From NCBI GenBank assembly GCA_947480375.1, contig CANKCX010000017.1, forward strand, positions 1-10,609: DNA of 10,609 bases, in the 5' to 3' direction. The position numbers were made by a program, and so were the translations under genes. This DNA is from Actinomycetota bacterium. Its GTDB lineage: Bacteria > Actinomycetota > Actinomycetes > Nanopelagicales > Nanopelagicaceae. Shown here piece after piece: positions 1 through 7,652 of this stretch. Numbering within the stretch: the first letter of the stretch is position 1; each line of letters starts with the position of its first letter. A model generated the notes under the pieces. That model saw nothing but the letters and a program-made list of their open reading frames with translations. It was not told where the DNA came from and made no database searches.

Positions 1-1
1 A

Positions 2-898
2 ATTATTGCTGAAGATGTTGAAGGCGAAGCGCTTTCAACTCTCGTTGTAAACCGCATGCGCGGAACATTTACTTCTGCAGCAGTTAAGGCACCAGGCTTT
101 GGTGATCGTCGTAAGGCAATGTTGCAAGACATCGCAATCCTTACAGGTGGTCAAGTAATTACAGCCGAAGTTGGTCTGAAGCTAGAACAAGTAACAGTTG
201 ATCTACTTGGTCGCGCTCGCCGTGTTGTAATAACAAAGGACAACACAACCATCGTTGATGGTGCGGGAGATAAGGCACAAGTTGCAGCTCGCGTTCAAGA
301 AATTCGCAATGAACTTGAGAGCACAGACTCTGATTGGGATCGCGAGAAGCTACAAGAGCGTGTTGCAAAACTTGCTGGTGGCGTCTGCGTTATCAAAGTT
401 GGAGCACATACTGAAGTTGAATTGAAAGAGAAGAAGCACCGTCTAGAAGATGCTATCTCTGCAACTCGTGCAGCAGTCGAAGAAGGAATCGTTGTTGGTG
501 GTGGCGCCGCACTCGTGCACGCTGCATCTGCTCTTGATAAAGATCTTGGACTCGAAGGCGACAAAGCAGTTGGTGTTCGTCTAGTTCGTAAGGCTTGCGA
601 TGAGCCACTTCGTTGGATTGCAGAAAATGCTGGCCACGAAGGTTATGTAGTTGTTGCAAAGGTTCGCACAATGAAAGCGAATGAAGGCTTCAACGCTGGA
701 ACCGAAGTTTACGAAGACCTAGTAAAGGTTGGCGTAATCGATCCAGTTAAAGTAACTCGCTCTGCTCTTGCAAATGCGGCTTCAATCGCAGCGATGTTCA
801 TTACAACTGAAGCTCTTGTATTCGAGACTCCAGAAGAGAAGAAGGAAGAATCAAATGGACATGGCCACAGCCATGGACCAGGCGGACATTCTCACTAA
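2..898 (+). CDS. groL: Chaperonin GroEL (60 kDa, Cpn60), C-terminal half; 5' end outside window
   Basis: ATP-driven protein-folding chaperonin of the cytoplasm, forming 7-fold rings that work with GroES. The frame is open from base 2, so the gene enters from the left. An internal ATG at 56 is not the start, because the codons before it read [17 protein letters not shown], a conserved apical-domain stretch. About 298 residues are visible, so roughly the first 250 of a normal ~545 are missing. Visible landmarks are the apical segment [21 protein letters not shown], the hinge and ATPase segment [15 protein letters not shown], which carries the family's catalytic Asp, and a following GGG loop. 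The tail is not the usual GGM repeat. It is charged, then His/Gly-rich ([14 protein letters not shown]), the GroEL1 type of actinobacteria. A strong terminator follows 16 bases after the stop. The family assignment is certain; the GroEL1 subtype is inferred from the tail. Confidence 0.98.
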   Translation: MIAEDVEGEALSTLVVNRMRGTFTSAAVKAPGFGDRRKAMLQDIAILTGGQVITAEVGLKLEQVTVDLLGRARRVVITKDNTTIVDGAGDKAQVAARVQEIRNELESTDSDWDREKLQERVAKLAGGVCVIKVGAHTEVELKEKKHRLEDAISATRAAVEEGIVVGGGAALVHAASALDKDLGLEGDKAVGVRLVRKACDEPLRWIAENAGHEGYVVVAKVRTMKANEGFNAGTEVYEDLVKVGVIDPVKVTRSALANAASIAAMFITTEALVFETPEEKKEESNGHGHSHGPGGHSH

Positions 899-914
899 TT
901 AACGCTTAATAATT

Positions 915-950
915 AGGCCCCACAACTTTTATTAGTGTGGGGCCTTTTTT
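915..950 (+). terminator. Rho-independent terminator of groL
   Basis: A perfect 10-bp stem, AGGCCCCACA (915-924) with TGTGGGGCCT (936-945), encloses an 11-nt loop and runs into a T tract ending at 950. It lies 17 bases after the groL stop and ahead of the next gene, so groL transcription should end here. It is the only strong intrinsic terminator found in the window. Confidence 0.95.
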
Positions 951-955
951 ATTGG

Positions 956-967
956 TTTAATTAGCAC
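956..967 (+). promoter_or_regulatory. Possible -10 box for a leaderless ROK kinase transcript
   Basis: The hexamer TTTAAT (956-961, one mismatch to TATAAT) lies 6 nt before the ATG at 968. That would put the transcription start on or next to the start codon. No Shine-Dalgarno sequence precedes this ATG, and the groL terminator just upstream means the gene needs its own promoter. No convincing -35 box is visible. Tentative on its own, but the same layout recurs at other starts in the window. Confidence 0.4.
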
Positions 968-1732
968 ATGGCAAATTCCCCAACCATGACGCTAAGCATT
1001 GATTGCGGCGGACTTAGTATTAAAGCTTCGGTGCTTGATGAAGATGGCACGATGCATGCACCGGCTGTTGCAGTCCCAACTCCATACCCGCTGACTCCTG
1101 CTGGTTTGATTGGTGTGTTTAAAGATATTGCAGCAAAACTTCCTAAGGCAGATCGCATAACTGTTGGGTTTCCCGGAATGGTTCGCCACGGTGTTGTTGT
1201 TCATACCCCGCATTACATAAATGTAAAAGGCCCACGAACCAAAGTTGATCCAGAGCTCTTCTATGCCTGGAAAGGTTTAGATTTTAGAAGCTTGGTTCAA
1301 GAAAGTTTTAACCTTCCAACCTTGATGTTAAATGATGCTGAAGTACACGGCGCCGGCGTAGTTGCGGGTTCGGGCTTTGAAGTAGTTTTAACACTAGGTA
1401 CTGGGCTCGGTTGCGCAGTATTTGATGGTGGAAAGTTAGCTCCTCATATTGAACTTTCGCATGCACCAATTCGTCGTTCTACTATTTATGACGAATGGAT
1501 TGGCGAACACGAACGTCGCCGACTTGGTGATTCATTCTGGTCACGCCGAATTCGCGCGATGGTTACAGATTTGCGCCCAGTATTTCATTGGGATCGACTT
1601 TACTTAGGTGGCGGAAATGCGCGTCGAATTCGCCCAGATGTTTTAGAACTTATTGGCGATGATGTAGTTATTGTGCCGAATGCGGCAGGGATCGTTGGCG
1701 GAGTTCGCGCCTGGAATCTAACTCGCGTTTAA
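968..1732 (+). CDS. ROK-family sugar kinase, polyphosphate-glucokinase-like
   Basis: Likely phosphorylates glucose to glucose-6-phosphate in the cytoplasm with polyphosphate and/or ATP as donor. The protein has 254 residues, close to actinobacterial PpgK. Seen in order: N-terminal phosphate-binding motif DCGGLSIK (12-19); GFPGMV (67-72); sugar-site and catalytic LNDAEVHGAG with N122-D123; phosphate loop LTLGTGLG (141-148); sugar-binding E162 and H165 in HIELSHA, where PpgK usually has E-(F/L)-G-H; LGGGNARR near 217-224; C-terminal NAAGIVGG. The ROK zinc motif CxCGxxGCxE is absent, as in PPGKs. Changes from the family norm (ICys after D12, Leu-Ser where Ser/Thr-Gly is common, Gly to Ser before H165) suggest a diverged member, so the donor and substrate are uncertain. 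An alternative ATG lies at 986. The gene is alone, ending 1 bp from the convergent whiB. Confidence 0.85.
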   Translation: MANSPTMTLSIDCGGLSIKASVLDEDGTMHAPAVAVPTPYPLTPAGLIGVFKDIAAKLPKADRITVGFPGMVRHGVVVHTPHYINVKGPRTKVDPELFYAWKGLDFRSLVQESFNLPTLMLNDAEVHGAGVVAGSGFEVVLTLGTGLGCAVFDGGKLAPHIELSHAPIRRSTIYDEWIGEHERRRLGDSFWSRRIRAMVTDLRPVFHWDRLYLGGGNARRIRPDVLELIGDDVVIVPNAAGIVGGVRAWNLTRV

Positions 1733-1733
1733 T

Positions 1734-2042
1734 TTAAGAAGCGGTAGAAAAAGAGTCGGCACTAACTTTTTGATTACGATTCAAAATTGCTAAGCGATCT
1801 TCTTCGGTAAGTCCGCCCCAAATTCCATATGGCTCTGCTAATTCAAGAGCCTGCTTGCGACAAGCTTGGATTACCGGACATGATGCACAAACAGCTTTAG
1901 CTGCATTCTCGCGATTCTTACGACGAGGTCCGCGCTCTCCATCGGTATAGAAGAACATCTCAGTTGGAAGCTCGCGACAGGCAGCAGATTCTTGCCATTC
2001 CCAATCAGATGCAATGGGGCGGGGCAAAATTTGGTTAGTCAT
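1734..2042 (-). CDS. whiB3: WhiB-family Fe-S transcription factor, WhiB3/WhiD type
   Basis: Small actinobacterial regulator that holds a [4Fe-4S] cluster and usually acts by binding the main sigma factor and DNA. The family links redox or nitric-oxide state to gene expression and, in some species, to sporulation. The protein is 102 residues, with cluster ligands C22, C52, C55 and C61 (spacing C-29-C-2-C-5-C), the turn motif GIWGG at 73-77, and a C-terminal basic segment. The region FFYTDGERG plus CPVIQAC and EPYGIWGGL matches my memory of M. tuberculosis WhiB3 and Streptomyces WhiD better than WhiB1 or WhiB2. The frame is open further upstream to 2324, but 2042 is chosen because AAGGGAAA (2051-2058) lies 8 nt before this ATG and a good promoter lies behind it. 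It is divergent from a cobalamin-type regulator and convergent with the ROK kinase. Confidence 0.93.
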   Translation of the reverse strand: MTNQILPRPIASDWEWQESAACRELPTEMFFYTDGERGPRRKNRENAAKAVCASCPVIQACRKQALELAEPYGIWGGLTEEDRLAILNRNQKVSADSFSTAS

Positions 2043-2050
2043 ATCGAGCT

Positions 2051-2058
2051 TTTCCCTT
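2051..2058 (-). promoter_or_regulatory. Ribosome binding site of whiB
   Basis: On the minus strand AAGGGAAA stands 8 nt before the ATG at 2042. It decides the start within a frame that stays open for another 280 bases, and it shows that whiB, unlike several neighbours, has a conventional leader. Confidence 0.75.
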
Positions 2059-2076
2059 CGTTCTTCAACTGGCCTG

Positions 2077-2105
2077 ATACTACAACCGCGCCATAAGTTG
2101 TTCAA
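2077..2105 (-). promoter_or_regulatory. SigA-type promoter of whiB
   Basis: Minus strand: -35 box TTGAAC (2105-2100), 17-bp spacer, -10 box TAGTAT (2082-2077). The expected start near 2070 leaves a leader of about 28 nt containing the ribosome binding site. The -35 box overlaps the left arm of an inverted repeat (2102-2123). Confidence 0.7.
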
Positions 2106-2123
2106 GTATTTCGCAACACTTGA
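2102..2123. promoter_or_regulatory. Inverted repeat, candidate operator over the whiB -35 box
   Basis: TCAAGT (2102-2107) and ACTTGA (2118-2123) form a perfect 6-bp inverted repeat with a 10-bp spacer, arm centres 16 bp apart. The left arm covers most of the whiB -35 box, so a bound protein would block whiB transcription. The adjacent MerR-type regulator is the obvious candidate binder. Inferred from position and symmetry only. Confidence 0.4.
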
Positions 2124-2158
2124 TCCAAATTGACCCAGTTTTGAAGCGTTTCGAGTGG
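2120..2158 (+). repeat. Phased TTGA direct repeats, candidate CarH-type operator
   Basis: Units start at 2120 (TTGATCCA), 2130 (TTGACCCA), 2141 (TTGAAGCG) and 2151 (TCGAGTGG), at steps of 10, 11 and 10 bp, which is one DNA turn each. The first two match at 7 of 8 bases; the third keeps TTGA and one further base; the fourth is weak. B12-dependent CarH tetramers are known to bind short direct repeats about 11 bp apart. The array sits directly upstream of a CarH-like gene. Confidence 0.4.
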
Positions 2159-2178
2159 CGCCCCTGCGGGCTACCCGA

Positions 2179-2190
2179 GAGAATTGCCGC
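2179..2190 (+). promoter_or_regulatory. Possible -10 box for a leaderless CarH-like transcript
   Basis: GAGAAT (2179-2184) followed by the 6-nt spacer TGCCGC and the ATG at 2191. The spacer resembles TGCCCA at the guaB and LmbE starts. The first base of the hexamer departs from TANNNT and no -35 box is seen, so this is weak. A partial purine-rich stretch (GAGAGAA, 2177-2183) could instead act as a ribosome binding site. Confidence 0.3.
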
Positions 2191-3111
2191 ATGTCCAGCA
2201 GAGTTGCGGCGCTAGAGGTTGATGATGCGCTCACCGTAGCCGCCGTAGCCAGAAGGCTTGGCGTGGCACCTGCGACGCTTCGAACCTGGGACCGTAGATA
2301 TGGAATTGGTCCTAGTAAGCACAACGTCGGTACACACCGTAGATATTCCGCAAATGACTTAGCACGCTTAACCGCAATGGCCCGATTAGTGGTTGCAGGA
2401 GTTTCAGCGAAAGAGGCAGCTGAAAAGGCGCTGAAGCTAAATTTAAAGGGCGGTACATCCGAAGTCGAGAAGGTCTGCCGGAAATCTGAAGACCAGAGCG
2501 ATCTGGTTTCAATGCTCTATAAATCTGCAATCAAATTTGATCAGGTAAAGATTGAAAAACTACTTCGAAAAGCTATTGCAGATTCGGGAGTTGAAAGTAC
2601 CTGGCTTGAAGTTATTGCACCTTTGCTTGTCCAAATTGGTGAAGATTGGGTCCGAACCGGAACTGGAATCGAAGTAGAACATTTAGTCAGTGAAGTCCTG
2701 CGCAAGATCTTGAGTGAGAATTCGGGCAGCATCTCCAAGCCAAAAAATTCCAGACCAGTTCTTTTGGCCTGCGTCGAAAACGAGATGCATTCACTTGCTC
2801 TAACAGCTTTAGCCGCCGTCCTTGCTGAAGCCAAAATTGAATGTATTTTTCTTGGCGCTCGAACCCCGCAAGTAGCTCTAAATCAAGTCATTATTAAATC
2901 AGCGCCACCAGCTATTTTTCTCTGGGCCCAGTTGAGTGAAAATGCTGATCATGGATATGTGAAGGCGTTGCCAACTATTAGGCCGGCGCCCCGTGTTCTA
3001 TTGGGTGGCCCGGGATGGAAGAGCGCAAAAGGTAGCGCCCATAGCAAAGTGATATTTACCGAGGGCTTAAGCGATGCCCGTGAGCAAATCATTCAGGCGC
3101 TGGCGCTGTAA
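2191..3111 (+). CDS. MerR-type regulator with cobalamin-binding domain, CarH/LitR-like candidate photoreceptor
   Basis: DNA-binding regulator, likely sensing adenosylcobalamin and possibly light. With ATG 2191 it has 306 residues. N-terminal MerR winged helix (about 14-80) includes LTVAAVARRLGVAPATLRTW, the RRYG segment and a THRRYSANDLARL wing. A helical B12-cap domain (about 100-176) contains W153, nine residues, then E163-H164: the exact Wx9EH spacing of CarH proteins, where these residues cap the adenosyl group. A Rossmann-like B12 domain (about 188-306) has E198-M-H200, matching the ExH of the base-off motif in which His ligates cobalt; the usual following Gly is replaced (SLA). FLGARTP (220-226) follows as in the family. 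The residue after W153 is Val, where T. thermophilus CarH has the His used in the light-state bis-His adduct. A GTG start at 2155 is possible, but I prefer 2191 for motif and spacing. The gene is divergent from whiB. Confidence 0.85.
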   Translation: MSSRVAALEVDDALTVAAVARRLGVAPATLRTWDRRYGIGPSKHNVGTHRRYSANDLARLTAMARLVVAGVSAKEAAEKALKLNLKGGTSEVEKVCRKSEDQSDLVSMLYKSAIKFDQVKIEKLLRKAIADSGVESTWLEVIAPLLVQIGEDWVRTGTGIEVEHLVSEVLRKILSENSGSISKPKNSRPVLLACVENEMHSLALTALAAVLAEAKIECIFLGARTPQVALNQVIIKSAPPAIFLWAQLSENADHGYVKALPTIRPAPRVLLGGPGWKSAKGSAHSKVIFTEGLSDAREQIIQALAL

Positions 3112-3131
3112 TTACGCAATTGGCAGCGTCA
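3101..3131 (+). terminator. Possible hairpin terminator after the CarH-like gene
   Basis: TGGCGCTG (3101-3108) pairs with CAGCGTCA (3124-3131), 8 bp with one G-T wobble. Inside, AATT (3110-3113) pairs with AATT (3118-3121) around a 4-nt loop. The structure spans the stop codon and sits just before the guaB promoter. It lacks a proper T tract, so it may be a weak or factor-assisted terminator or chance. Confidence 0.3.
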
Positions 3132-3152
3132 TTAAGCCCTTATTTCACTGAC

Positions 3153-4286
<1,134 letters not shown>

Positions 4287-4288
4287 CC

Positions 4289-5401
4289 ATGAACGAAATT
4301 GAAATTGGACCAGGAAAGCGGGCCCGCGTAGGTTATTCATTCGATGACATCGCGATCGTGCCAAGTCGCCGTACTCGCGATCCAGAAGATGTTTCAATTA
4401 ATTGGCAGATTGATGCTTATAAGTTTTCCCTTCCAATGATGGCCGCGCCAATGGATTCAGTAGTTTCACCTGAAACTGCAATCGCTATTGGAAAGCTTGG
4501 CGGTCTTGGTGTTCTAAATCTTGAAGGACTTTGGACCCGACATGATGATCCAAGAATTCCACTTGGTGAAATTGCATCAATGCCGCAGGATAAAGCGATT
4601 CGCAGAATGCAAGAACTTTATTCACTCCCAATTCGCCCCGAACTTATTAAAGAGCGCATCGCTCAGATCAGAGCAGCCGGTGTAACTGTCGCTGCTGCGC
4701 TTTCACCACAACGCACCGCAGAACATGCAAAGGCTGTAATCGATGCCGGCGTAGATATCTTTGTAATTCGCGGAACAACGGTTAGTGCTGAACACGTTGC
4801 ATCAGCAAATGCACCGCTAAACCTAAAGAAATTTATTTATGAATTAGATGTTCCAGTAATCGTTGGCGGTTGCGCAACTGGTACTGGTGCTCTTCACTTG
4901 ATGCGCGCAGGTGCAGCTGGTGTTCTTGTTGGTTTCGGTGGCGGAGCAGCGCACACAACTCGTTCAGTTCTTGGTATTGCAGTTCCAATGGCATCAGCAG
5001 TAGCTGAAGTTGCATCTGCACGTCGCGATTACATGGATGAATCTGGCGGACGTTTTGTTCACGTTATTGCAGATGGTTCCGTTGGTAAATCCGGAGATAT
5101 TGCTAAAGCAATTGCTTGCGGCGCTGATGCAGTAATGATGGGTTCACCACTCGCAAAAGCTGTTGAATCACCGGGCAAAGGTTGGCACTGGGGTTCTGAA
5201 GCGCACCACCTTGAACTTCCACGTGGCGACAGAGTTGCTGTTGGCACCGTTGGAACATTGGAAGAAATTCTTCTTGGTCCTTCACATCTTGCAGATGGAA
5301 GTATGAATTTATTCGGTGCACTACGACGTGCGATGGCTACATCTGGCTACTCAGATCTAAAAGAGTTCCAGCGCGTTGAAGTTGTAATCGATCGTGTCTA
5401 A
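4289..5401 (+). CDS. guaB3: GuaB3-family IMP dehydrogenase-related protein
   Basis: Member of the IMPDH/GMP reductase barrel superfamily that accompanies guaB in actinobacteria; its reaction in this organism is not established from the sequence. It has 370 residues and no CBS domain, the normal length for the family. Seen: N-terminal [19 protein letters not shown] (17-35), [47 protein letters not shown], then [11 protein letters not shown] (215-225) where IMPDHs have GPGSICTTR. The catalytic Cys position is therefore His222, with no Cys in the loop. [26 protein letters not shown] aligns with the phosphate-binding segments, so nucleotide binding remains plausible. It starts 2 nt after guaB and its last 8 nt overlap guaA, so expression is tied to GMP synthesis. 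Calling it a working IMP dehydrogenase would be over-confident given the missing nucleophile. Confidence 0.92.
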   Translation: MNEIEIGPGKRARVGYSFDDIAIVPSRRTRDPEDVSINWQIDAYKFSLPMMAAPMDSVVSPETAIAIGKLGGLGVLNLEGLWTRHDDPRIPLGEIASMPQDKAIRRMQELYSLPIRPELIKERIAQIRAAGVTVAAALSPQRTAEHAKAVIDAGVDIFVIRGTTVSAEHVASANAPLNLKKFIYELDVPVIVGGCATGTGALHLMRAGAAGVLVGFGGGAAHTTRSVLGIAVPMASAVAEVASARRDYMDESGGRFVHVIADGSVGKSGDIAKAIACGADAVMMGSPLAKAVESPGKGWHWGSEAHHLELPRGDRVAVGTVGTLEEILLGPSHLADGSMNLFGALRRAMATSGYSDLKEFQRVEVVIDRV

Positions 5402-6953
5402 TACAAACAACCAAGAGGTAGTTTTAGTAGTTGATTTTGGGGCGCAATATGCCCAGTTGATCGCACGTCGAGTTCGCCAAGCACAGGTTTATTCTGAAAT
5501 CGTTCCCTCATCAATGCCAATTGCAAAGATGCTCGAGAAGAAGCCAGTTGCAATTATTTTATCTGGCGGACCTTCAAGTGTTTATGAAGCTGGGGCGCCG
5601 ACGTTAGATGCCAAAATATTTGAAGCTGGAATCCCAATCTTCGGAATTTGTTATGGCTTCCAAGTCATGGCATCTGCTTTGGGTGGCGTTGTTACACAGA
5701 CTGGCAAATCAGAATTTGGCCGCACTGTACTTAATTTAAATGGTGATTCGAAATTACTAAAAGGTTTGCCAAATGAATTTAGTGTTTGGATGAGCCACGG
5801 AGACAGTGTGACAACTGCGCCTGCCGGATTTAGTTCTACAGCCAAGACTGCAGATACTCCGATTGTTGCCTTTGAAAATCAAGATGCAAAGTTTGCGGGA
5901 GTTCAATTTCATCCCGAAGTTTTACACTCTGAAAATGGCCAAGAGATTCTGCGCCGTTGGTTGATTGATGTTGTTGGTTGCAAACCAACTTGGAACTCCG
6001 AAAATATTGTTAGTACCGAAGTCGAAAAAGTTAAGGCACTTGTCGGCAATGGTCGCGTTCTCTGTGGCCTATCGGGGGGCGTGGATTCTGCAGTTGCTGC
6101 AGCAATTGTCCAGAAAGCTGTTGGTTCACAATTAACCTGTGTCTTCGTAGATCATGGATTACTTCGCGAGGGTGAAGCTGAACAAGTAGAGCGCGATTTT
6201 GTAGCTTCTACCGGCGTAACTTTAAAAGTTGTAGATGCTAAAGCCCGTTTCTTAGCGGTACTTGCGGGTGTAACAGATCCAGAAACAAAACGAAAAATTA
6301 TTGGCACCGAATTCATTCGAGTATTTGAAGCAGCAGCCCGCGAAATTTCAGCGACCGAACCAATTGATTTCTTAGTACAAGGAACGCTTTATCCAGATGT
6401 TGTTGAATCTGGCGGCGGCACTGGAACTGCAAATATTAAATCACATCACAACGTTGGCGGACTTCCAGATGATTTGCAATTTAAATTAATCGAACCACTT
6501 CGCACACTTTTTAAAGACGAAGTTCGTTATGCGGGTCTTTCAATGGGGCTACCGGAAGAAATAATTTGGCGCCAACCTTTTCCTGGACCAGGTCTTGCAA
6601 TTCGAATAGTTGGCGAAGTAACTGAGAATAACCTTAGAATATTGCGAAAAGCTGATGCGATTGCACGAATTGAATTGCGCATCGCCAATTTAGATCGGAT
6701 AATTTGGCAATGTCCAGTTGTTTTATTAGCTGATGTAAGAAGCGTCGGAGTGCAGGGCGATGGCAGAACTTACGGCCATCCAATTGTTCTTCGCCCGGTT
6801 TCATCAGAGGATGCAATGACTGCAGATTGGAGTCGAGTCCCGTACGAAGTATTGGAGAAGATTTCAACTCGAATTACAAATGAAGTTCGAGAAGTCAACC
6901 GAGTGGTTTTAGATGTAACGTCAAAACCGCCAGGAACAATTGAGTGGGAGTAA
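5394..6953 (+). CDS. guaA: GMP synthase (glutamine-hydrolysing)
   Basis: Converts XMP to GMP with ATP and glutamine-derived ammonia in the cytoplasm. The protein has 519 residues, full length. The N-terminal class I amidotransferase (about 8-196) carries the triad C86 (GICYGFQ), H173 and E175 (FHPEV). The ATP pyrophosphatase domain carries the P-loop-like SGGVDS (227-232), followed by the FVDHGLLR segment. The C-terminal dimerisation domain includes [13 protein letters not shown] and ends in the hallmark KPPGTIEWE. The start is GTG at 5394: the in-frame upstream codon at 5385 is a stop and no other start codon lies before the conserved [12 protein letters not shown]. It overlaps the guaB3 end by 8 nt with no clear Shine-Dalgarno sequence, so translation is probably coupled. 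Third gene of the operon, completing IMP to GMP. Confidence 0.98.
   Translation: MSNTNNQEVVLVVDFGAQYAQLIARRVRQAQVYSEIVPSSMPIAKMLEKKPVAIILSGGPSSVYEAGAPTLDAKIFEAGIPIFGICYGFQVMASALGGVVTQTGKSEFGRTVLNLNGDSKLLKGLPNEFSVWMSHGDSVTTAPAGFSSTAKTADTPIVAFENQDAKFAGVQFHPEVLHSENGQEILRRWLIDVVGCKPTWNSENIVSTEVEKVKALVGNGRVLCGLSGGVDSAVAAAIVQKAVGSQLTCVFVDHGLLREGEAEQVERDFVASTGVTLKVVDAKARFLAVLAGVTDPETKRKIIGTEFIRVFEAAAREISATEPIDFLVQGTLYPDVVESGGGTGTANIKSHHNVGGLPDDLQFKLIEPLRTLFKDEVRYAGLSMGLPEEIIWRQPFPGPGLAIRIVGEVTENNLRILRKADAIARIELRIANLDRIIWQCPVVLLADVRSVGVQGDGRTYGHPIVLRPVSSEDAMTADWSRVPYEVLEKISTRITNEVREVNRVVLDVTSKPPGTIEWE
6946..6950 (+). promoter_or_regulatory. Ribosome binding site of the cyclophilin gene
   Basis: GGGAG lies 8 nt before the ATG at 6959, inside the last codons of guaA. 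It decides for ATG 6959 over the in-frame GTG at 6944, because the later start gives a clean signal peptide (MKRLSS...). Confidence 0.65.
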
Positions 6954-6958
6954 TTAAC

Positions 6959-7648
6959 ATGAAGCGTTTGTCATCAGTTGCGATTGTTGCAACCTTGATC
7001 GCCTCTGTTCTAGTTGCTGCTCCTGCAAACGCTGGCGATAAAAATAAGAAGACGAAGAAAGCAAGCCAAATTTCTTCAACCCTTGCACTTTGTAAAGATA
7101 CAAAAGCAGTTGGCCACAGCCCATTGCGATTAGCGGTTCCTTCAATTAAGAGACCACATGTAAATAAAATAATTACTTTTAAAACAAATTGTGGCGAAAT
7201 TCAGATTGATGCAGATGGTGTAAATGCACCGCTAACTGTTATTTCAATGACTTATCTAGCCAATAAGGGTTACTTCGATAATTCACCGTGTCACAGAGTT
7301 ACCACTCAAGGAATCTTTGTTCTGCAATGTGGTGATCCAACTGCATCAGGATCTGGTGGACCAGCATGGCAAGTGCCAGATGAAAATCTTCCTACCGGGA
7401 CCGGAAACATTTATCCTGCGGGTTCAGTAGCAATGGCAAACTCAGGCCCAAATACAAATGGCAGCCAATTCTTTATTGTTTACGATGACAACTCACGTCT
7501 TGGTCCTAATTACACACTTTGGGGCAGAGTAATTAAAGGTTTAGATATTGTGAAAGCTGTTGCAGCTCTTGGTTCTGATAATTCGAATCCTGCTGGTGGC
7601 GGACTTCCAAATCAACCAATCACGATTGAAAAAGCAAGTTCTCGTTAA
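6959..7648 (+). CDS. Secreted cyclophilin-type peptidyl-prolyl cis-trans isomerase
   Basis: Speeds cis-trans isomerisation of proline bonds in exported proteins. The protein has 229 residues. The N-terminus is a Sec signal peptide: basic MKR, hydrophobic core about 6-20, cleavage predicted after APANA (residue 25). There is no lipobox Cys at the site, so it should be released or cell-wall associated. A Lys-rich linker (about 27-35) precedes a low-complexity stretch. The cyclophilin domain runs from about 70 to 226: CHRV with Arg113; LQCGDPTASGSGGPAW with Gln123; AGSVAMANSGPNTNGSQFFI with Asn161, Gln170 and Phe171; YTLWGRVIKGLDIV. The key active-site residues of cyclophilin A are retained. Four cysteines (45, 78, 111, 124) could form disulfides outside the cell. 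It lies 5 nt after guaA with its own ribosome binding site, so it probably rides on the gua operon. Confidence 0.94.
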   Translation: MKRLSSVAIVATLIASVLVAAPANAGDKNKKTKKASQISSTLALCKDTKAVGHSPLRLAVPSIKRPHVNKIITFKTNCGEIQIDADGVNAPLTVISMTYLANKGYFDNSPCHRVTTQGIFVLQCGDPTASGSGGPAWQVPDENLPTGTGNIYPAGSVAMANSGPNTNGSQFFIVYDDNSRLGPNYTLWGRVIKGLDIVKAVAALGSDNSNPAGGGLPNQPITIEKASSR

Positions 7649-7652
7649 TTAA
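7645..7652. other. Palindrome TTAATTAA supplying both convergent stop codons
   Basis: The 8-bp palindrome contains TAA on + (7646-7648) for the cyclophilin and TAA on - (7651-7649) for the LmbE-type gene. The two coding regions abut with no spacer base, and no terminator hairpin is seen here. Confidence 0.8.

Noticed and set aside
2155..2190. GTG start adding 12 residues to the CarH-like regulator
   Set aside because: The added residues are unconserved-looking, there is no ribosome binding site before the GTG, and it would place coding sequence over part of the repeat array. ATG 2191 is preferred but not proven.
1734..2324. whiB read as a 196-residue protein from a far upstream start
   Set aside because: The extra N-terminus has no similarity to the family, runs across the divergent promoter and into the regulator gene, and the ATG at 2042 has a proper ribosome binding site.
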